This document shows positions 22,359 to 25,684 of a DNA stretch of 25,684 bases, piece after piece. The stretch's first letter is position 1. Every line of letters starts with the position of its first letter. The DNA comes from an uncultured Rickettsiales bacterium. GTDB lineage: Bacteria; Pseudomonadota; Alphaproteobacteria; Rickettsiales; UBA1997. The notes beneath the pieces were generated by a model. The model searched no databases. It saw only the letters and a list, made by a program, of their open reading frames with translations, and was not told the origin of the DNA. The DNA is taken from the NCBI GenBank assembly GCA_948744995.1, contig CAPZCD010000004.1, positions 1 through 25,684 on the forward strand, read 5' to 3'. A program made the translations under genes and the position numbers.

Positions 22359-23360
22359 TTACAACTCCTCCATATCTTTAAAATTAGCCTTCGCCAACGG
22401 ATGACAAGTTTTTAAAACATTATCCAATTTGTCATTAGTAACATGTGTATATATTTGGGTTGTTGAAATATCAGAATGCCCTAGTATTTCTTGTATTATT
22501 CTAATATCAGCCCCATTTTGCAGTAGATGCGTAGCAATGGAATGCCTAATAATATGTGGATGGATAAGTTCCGGCGCTATACCAGCAGCTACAGCGACAG
22601 ATTTTAAATGTCTTGCAAATAACTGTCTAGCTACATGATTATCTTTTTTATCAACTTTTAATATCACTTTTTTATCTGATTTTTCCTTATTCCTTGAAAA
22701 TATGACCTTTGTTGTGAATAAATATTCCGAATGGGAACTGGATAATAGTCTTTCTCTTAAATTTAGATATTTATGCATAATATCTACCGTAGCACTATTT
22801 ATTGGTACAATTCTTTCCTTCCCGCCTTTACCCAGAACCTTTAGATAATTCTTTAGTGTAAAATTCTCATTTTTTAGATCAAATTCTTTTTCTACTGATG
22901 ATATTTTAAGCTCTACAAGCTCAGATACTCTCATACCTGTCGCATACATCAGCATTAGCATACAATAAAATTGTAAACCAAAATCACTCTTATCTTCCTC
23001 GGCTTTAGCCAATAGTTTTTTGACATCATTCTTAGTTAGGTAATTTGGTAAATTTTTCCTCTGCTTCGTATGTTCTATAGCTGTTGACGGATTATGTTTT
23101 AGATAATTTTCTAACTGTAAAAAATCAAAAAAGTGTTTCACAGATGAAATATGGCGATCAATAGTTCTGGCAGAAAATTTAATGGATATATTTTTAAAAT
23201 AATCAAGTAAGTCGTTGTCTGTAACTGTCAGAATATCAACATTCCTTGTTTTTAGATATTCGAATAATAATTCGAGATCTCTTCTATAGGATTCAATAGT
23301 ATTCTTAGATAAACCATCAACAACTGCTAGGGAGGATAAAAATAGATTTAGATAATCCAT
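22359..23360 (-). CDS. xerD: Tyrosine recombinase XerD-like
   Basis: Resolves chromosome dimers at dif, normally as a XerC/XerD pair. N-terminal SAM-like core-binding domain (residues 1-95, SKNTIESYRRDLELLFEYL), catalytic domain after it. The catalytic residues are all present: Arg144 in ATGMRVSEL, Lys178 in LGKGGKER, His269 and Arg272 in HPHIIRHSIATHLL, His295 in LGHSDISTTQ, and the nucleophile Tyr304 in QIYTHV. It has 333 residues against about 298 for E. coli XerD; the excess is a Lys-rich loop near 222-242, between the Lys and His boxes. The ISTTQIYTHVTNDKL end favours XerD over XerC. It follows a small membrane-protein gene with a 5-bp gap. Confidence 0.88.
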   Translation of the reverse strand: MDYLNLFLSSLAVVDGLSKNTIESYRRDLELLFEYLKTRNVDILTVTDNDLLDYFKNISIKFSARTIDRHISSVKHFFDFLQLENYLKHNPSTAIEHTKQRKNLPNYLTKNDVKKLLAKAEEDKSDFGLQFYCMLMLMYATGMRVSELVELKISSVEKEFDLKNENFTLKNYLKVLGKGGKERIVPINSATVDIMHKYLNLRERLLSSSHSEYLFTTKVIFSRNKEKSDKKVILKVDKKDNHVARQLFARHLKSVAVAAGIAPELIHPHIIRHSIATHLLQNGADIRIIQEILGHSDISTTQIYTHVTNDKLDNVLKTCHPLAKANFKDMEEL

Positions 23361-23365
23361 ATAAT

Positions 23366-23683
23366 TTATTTTATTTCTGTTATTTTGTCCCTATATTTTA
23401 ATTCTATAATTACCTGTTTTTTACTTTTTATTTGTCTGTTATAATTGAATACAGTATATACTAAAACGAGCATAAAAATTATATAAATAATTAACATTAA
23501 TTGCTTTAAAATTTTAGAAAAAAGTTTTGTTTCGAACAATTTAAATAATAAATATACAGGATATAATACGAAAATTGTCATATATATTGGTAAAAATATC
23601 AGATGTTTTATAAACAAATATTTACTGACTTTTTTATCAAAAACATAGTCTGGAAATAGTAAATCTACATTTTTATCTGACAT
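23366..23683 (-). CDS. Small membrane protein upstream of xerD
   Basis: A 105-residue hypothetical protein with two strong membrane helices (about 24-48 and 58-80), a short acidic N-terminus (MSDKNVDLLFPDYVFDKKV) and a basic C-terminal tail (NYNRQIKSKKQVIIELKYRDK). I do not recognise a family. The topology with both ends on the cytoplasmic side and positive charges next to the helices fits an inner-membrane protein. It is five bases ahead of xerD and probably shares its promoter, so it may be made in step with the recombinase, though no functional link is evident. Confidence 0.6.
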   Translation of the reverse strand: MSDKNVDLLFPDYVFDKKVSKYLFIKHLIFLPIYMTIFVLYPVYLLFKLFETKLFSKILKQLMLIIYIIFMLVLVYTVFNYNRQIKSKKQVIIELKYRDKITEIK

Positions 23684-23718
23684 AATAATTCATGTTATTA
23701 ACATTAAAACGTAGTAAT

Positions 23719-23745
23719 ATTATAGTATATTTTTTGTTTTATCAA
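23719..23745 (-). promoter_or_regulatory. Candidate promoter of the small membrane protein-xerD operon
   Basis: On the minus strand TTGATA (23745-23740) and TATAAT (23724-23719), with a short 15-bp spacer, 36 bp before the ATG. It comes directly after the terminator of the preceding gene. Confidence 0.45.
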
Positions 23746-23747
23746 GT

Positions 23748-23773
23748 AAAAAGAGAAGGATCACTCCTCCTCT
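23748..23773 (-). terminator. Terminator of the AlkD-like gene
   Basis: On the minus strand AGAGGAGGA (23773-23765), loop GTGA, TCCTTCTCT (23760-23752): a 9-bp stem with one G-U pair, then five T. It lies about 140 bp after the AlkD-like stop. On the plus strand the stem has a mismatch and no T-run, so it works in the minus direction. Confidence 0.7.
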
Positions 23774-23882
23774 ATGAGATATTATGGAAAATATGGAATG
23801 ATACGTCACCCGTACACATATTATAATATATCCTAATTATATTATGTCAAGTAAATAAATATAATTGTTTAATATTTATTAT

Positions 23883-23898
23883 TTAGATATATATCTAA
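23883..23898. repeat. 16-bp perfect palindrome after the AlkD-like gene
   Basis: TTAGATATATATCTAA, perfectly self-complementary, 12 bp after the AlkD-like stop. The flanks (ATATTTATTA to the left, TAATAAATAT to the right) extend the dyad with a small bulge. An AT-only structure; could mark the 3' end of the transcript or be compositional. Confidence 0.4.
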
Positions 23899-23910
23899 TA
23901 AATATCTATA

Positions 23911-24612
23911 TTATCTTTTAACTGATTTCATCTTTATTCTTTCACTGGCATAACTCAACATTATTTTTGGCATTCTGTTAGAATAATTTTTTATAAAATC
24001 TAATAAAACTTCTTCATCTTTCTTACCAACTTCTCTTAAAACCCATCCACAAGCCTTATGAATCAGATGATGTTTGTGATTTAGAAAATATTCACAAAGT
24101 TCTAAAGTTAAATCAAATTTACCATTCCAAATTGGATACATAGTTGAAACTATAGATATTCTTTCTTCCCATAAGTTATTGGATCTAGATAGTTTAAATA
24201 TTATGTCATAATTATCTAAATCAAAACAATATCTACCTATTATTTTATAACAACTTAAATCAACCAAATCCCAATTATTAATGTAACTGGTATTTTTTAA
24301 ATATATTTTTACAATTTTATCTCTTAAGTTTATATTTTTTCCAAATAAATTTGTTAAATATATTAAAGCTAATAATCTAAATTCATGTATTTCATTGTGT
24401 AAAAGTAGGTTTATATTATCAAAATTAATCCTATCTCTGTACTTTTTTTCTAAATTTCTTACCTGTGGGACCGAAAAACCAATAAACTTGTCACCTTCAC
24501 CATATTCCCCTATTCCTGTTTCAAAAAATTTCCTATGGTGCTCTGCTAGGTTGCTATTTGGCTGTATCTCCGTATCATTGAGAATATCTGTTAAAATGTT
24601 ATTTTCGCTCAT
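23911..24612 (-). CDS. DNA alkylation repair protein (AlkD-like, HEAT-repeat)
   Basis: A 233-residue all-helical protein of the AlkD family, which excises N3- and N7-alkylpurines from DNA without base flipping. Family blocks are DKFIGFSVPQVRNLEKKY near the N-terminus, NNWDLVDLSCYKIIGRY in the middle, LWEERISIVSTMYPIW, and HKACGWVLREVGKKDEEVLL followed by NRMPKIMLSYASERI at the C-terminus. The Asp in NNWDLVD lies where characterised AlkD has its catalytic acid (inferred). Length is normal. No clear Shine-Dalgarno precedes the ATG. Transcribed alone, with a terminator downstream. Confidence 0.88.
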   Translation of the reverse strand: MSENNILTDILNDTEIQPNSNLAEHHRKFFETGIGEYGEGDKFIGFSVPQVRNLEKKYRDRINFDNINLLLHNEIHEFRLLALIYLTNLFGKNINLRDKIVKIYLKNTSYINNWDLVDLSCYKIIGRYCFDLDNYDIIFKLSRSNNLWEERISIVSTMYPIWNGKFDLTLELCEYFLNHKHHLIHKACGWVLREVGKKDEEVLLDFIKNYSNRMPKIMLSYASERIKMKSVKR

Positions 24613-24730
24613 AATTTATGCTTTTTTATGATAAATATTTACTATCTGGAAAGCTATTCATTACCATCTACTTATAAGGATTATTATATCAAAAAATTTA
24701 AAAAATTAAATAGGCATAAACAGAATATGT

Positions 24731-24759
24731 TTGACTTTAACAAAATCATATACTAATCT
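24731..24759 (+). promoter_or_regulatory. Candidate promoter of tRNA-Asn
   Basis: TTGACT (24731-24736) is a good -35; TAATCT (24754-24759), 17 bp downstream, is a poor -10. TATACT at 24749 matches better but is too close. Start would fall a few bases before the tRNA. Confidence 0.35.
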
Positions 24760-24771
24760 CCCATAGGTTGT

Positions 24772-24846
24772 TCCACAATAGCTCAGCGGTAGAGCAACCG
24801 GCTGTTAACCGGTTGGTCGTAGGTTCGAATCCTACTTGTGGAGCCA
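24772..24846 (+). tRNA. tRNA-Asn (anticodon GTT), CCA encoded
   Basis: Full cloverleaf by eye: acceptor TCCACAA/TTGTGGA, D-arm GCTC-AGCGGTA-GAGC, anticodon arm ACCGG-CTGTTAA-CCGGT with anticodon GTT, short variable loop TGGTC, T-arm GTAGG-TTCGAAT-CCTAC, discriminator G and encoded CCA. Reads AAC and AAT codons. Confidence 0.97.
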
Positions 24847-24913
24847 CTACATTATTTTAAGGTCTATAATACAGCAAAAACGAGCATTATATAGTAAGGT
24901 AAAGTTTCTCAGT

Positions 24914-24977
24914 ATTCTATAAATCACATACCTGAGCATGTTCTCATTTTAAGAATATATATAGCAATTTATAGAAT
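24914..24977. repeat. 11-bp inverted repeat downstream of tRNA-Asn
   Basis: ATTCTATAAAT (24914-24924) and ATTTATAGAAT (24967-24977) are perfect inverted repeats 42 bp apart. The region between contains CCTGAGCATG. It lies between tRNA-Asn and an orphan gene; possibly the end of an inserted element, otherwise unexplained. Confidence 0.45.
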
Positions 24978-25022
24978 GGAGATTCATAGAAAATATACTA
25001 CATTTTTATAATTTTTATATAA

Positions 25023-25684
25023 TTATTTATCATTATTAATCTTTTTAACCTCTTCCATTATCTTGTTGTATTTCTGCATTTTCTTTTCAATTCTAGCCTG
25101 TAACTCAGCATTTTTCTGTTCTTTTGTTATTTCTTCTCCTTTAGTACCATCATCTTTATAAATACTTATAATAGTACCAGTATCATCTCCCTTATTTGAT
25201 TCTACAATATATTTTATATTATCAACTTTAACAATACAATCAGCATCTTTAACTTCAAATATTTTAGTTCCATCTTGGTCAAGTATTGCTGTAGGATCAC
25301 CTTTTTTATGGCCATCACCGTCTTCATCGGCAAATCCAACTTTATACTCATTTTTCCCAAGTACAATATTAGTATCTTCACCATCTAGTTCAACTTTTAC
25401 CTCTTCTTGTGACTTATTTTTTAAAGTATCCAGCATCTTATTTATATCATCATCTGAAACAGTTCTGTTTTTAATAGCTTCTACCTTATCTTTCTCAAGT
25501 AACTCTTCTGCTAATTCTCTGTTATTATCAACAAAATTTTCTAATCCTTCCAGCTTATTATCTTTATTTAATAATGTGTTATCAATAGCTATAAATTTAT
25601 CATCCCTTCCATAATCTTCAGATGTAACGTCTCTGTTAATACCATCTCCTTCTAATTCCTTATGTCCATTATCTTCAAAATCCT
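25023..25684 (-). CDS. C-terminal part of an acidic orphan protein (runs off the right edge)
   Basis: The minus-strand frame is open from the window end to the stop at 25023, about 220 residues without a start; the Met at 25436 is internal. Not recognised. It is very rich in Asp, Glu, Lys and Asn. One segment, DEDGDGHKKGDPTAILDQDG, has Asp spacing like a calcium-binding loop, although the hydrophobic residue of a true EF-hand is missing. Another part, KIFEVKDADCIVKVDNIKYIV and YKDDGTKG, suggests small beta repeats. The C-terminus is a Lys/Glu coiled coil (EKKMQKYNKIMEEVKKINNDK). No function is assigned. A secreted or effector-type protein is possible; the N-terminus outside the window would decide. 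Confidence 0.75.
   Translation of the reverse strand, partial: DFEDNGHKELEGDGINRDVTSEDYGRDDKFIAIDNTLLNKDNKLEGLENFVDNNRELAEELLEKDKVEAIKNRTVSDDDINKMLDTLKNKSQEEVKVELDGEDTNIVLGKNEYKVGFADEDGDGHKKGDPTAILDQDGTKIFEVKDADCIVKVDNIKYIVESNKGDDTGTIISIYKDDGTKGEEITKEQKNAELQARIEKKMQKYNKIMEEVKKINNDK

Noticed and set aside
1..25684. CRISPR array, rRNA genes, complete insertion sequence, riboswitch or T-box
   Set aside because: No regularly spaced repeats, no rRNA-like sequence, no intact transposase and no recognisable riboswitch or T-box core (also none before glyQS) were seen.

Overview
The window is a very AT-rich stretch of bacterial chromosome with short intergenic gaps, single-copy housekeeping genes, decayed gene remnants and several large orphan proteins. 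The GroEL sequence, the short pyruvoyl-type Psd next to PssA, and the mixture of core genes with unknown proteins suggest an alphaproteobacterial, probably host-associated lineage (Rickettsiales or Holosporales type). That placement is an inference from family knowledge and was not tested with a tree. The genetic code looks standard.

Layout. 1-980: decayed DNA, with a minus-strand toxin/haemagglutinin-like gene broken by several frameshifts, a small plus-strand remnant and one copy of a dispersed repeat. 1000-4368 (+): an operon psd - pssA - BON-domain protein - cdsA - family 4 uracil-DNA glycosylase. It covers the whole route CDP-diacylglycerol to phosphatidylserine to phosphatidylethanolamine, and ends in a weak hairpin. 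4487-5311 (+): a PolB-like 3'-5' exonuclease. 5314-8817 (-): a 1167-residue orphan protein built from degenerate helical repeats. 9036-10129 (+): a translationally coupled pair, a GcvH-like protein without the lipoyl lysine and a radical SAM activase-like enzyme. 10251-11929 (+): an envelope operon of a DsbA-like oxidoreductase, a LapA-like membrane protein and a short BamB-like lipoprotein. 11987-14557 (+): lipid kinase, membrane metallophosphoesterase, and a PAP2 phosphatase whose signal peptide is out of frame at a CT repeat. 14631-16638 (+): groES-groEL with a clear promoter and a textbook terminator, then about 360 bp without a gene that hold a second copy of the dispersed repeat. 17001-19225 (+): a membrane-anchored Hsp20-like protein and a single-chain glycyl-tRNA synthetase. 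19378-24612 (-): a 219-residue orphan, murL, ruvA, xerD, a small membrane protein and an AlkD-like repair protein. 24772-24846 (+): tRNA-Asn. 25023-25684 (-): the C-terminal part of an acidic orphan protein that runs off the window.

The genes fall into three working groups: membrane lipid synthesis and turnover (psd operon, lipid kinase, PAP2), protein folding and envelope quality control (groESL, Hsp20, DsbA-like, BamB-like), and DNA or cell-wall maintenance (UDG, exonuclease, AlkD-like, RuvA, XerD, MurL). The best candidates for something undescribed are the GcvH-like/radical SAM pair, the 1167-residue repeat protein, and the (CT)n tract that could switch the PAP2 phosphatase on and off.
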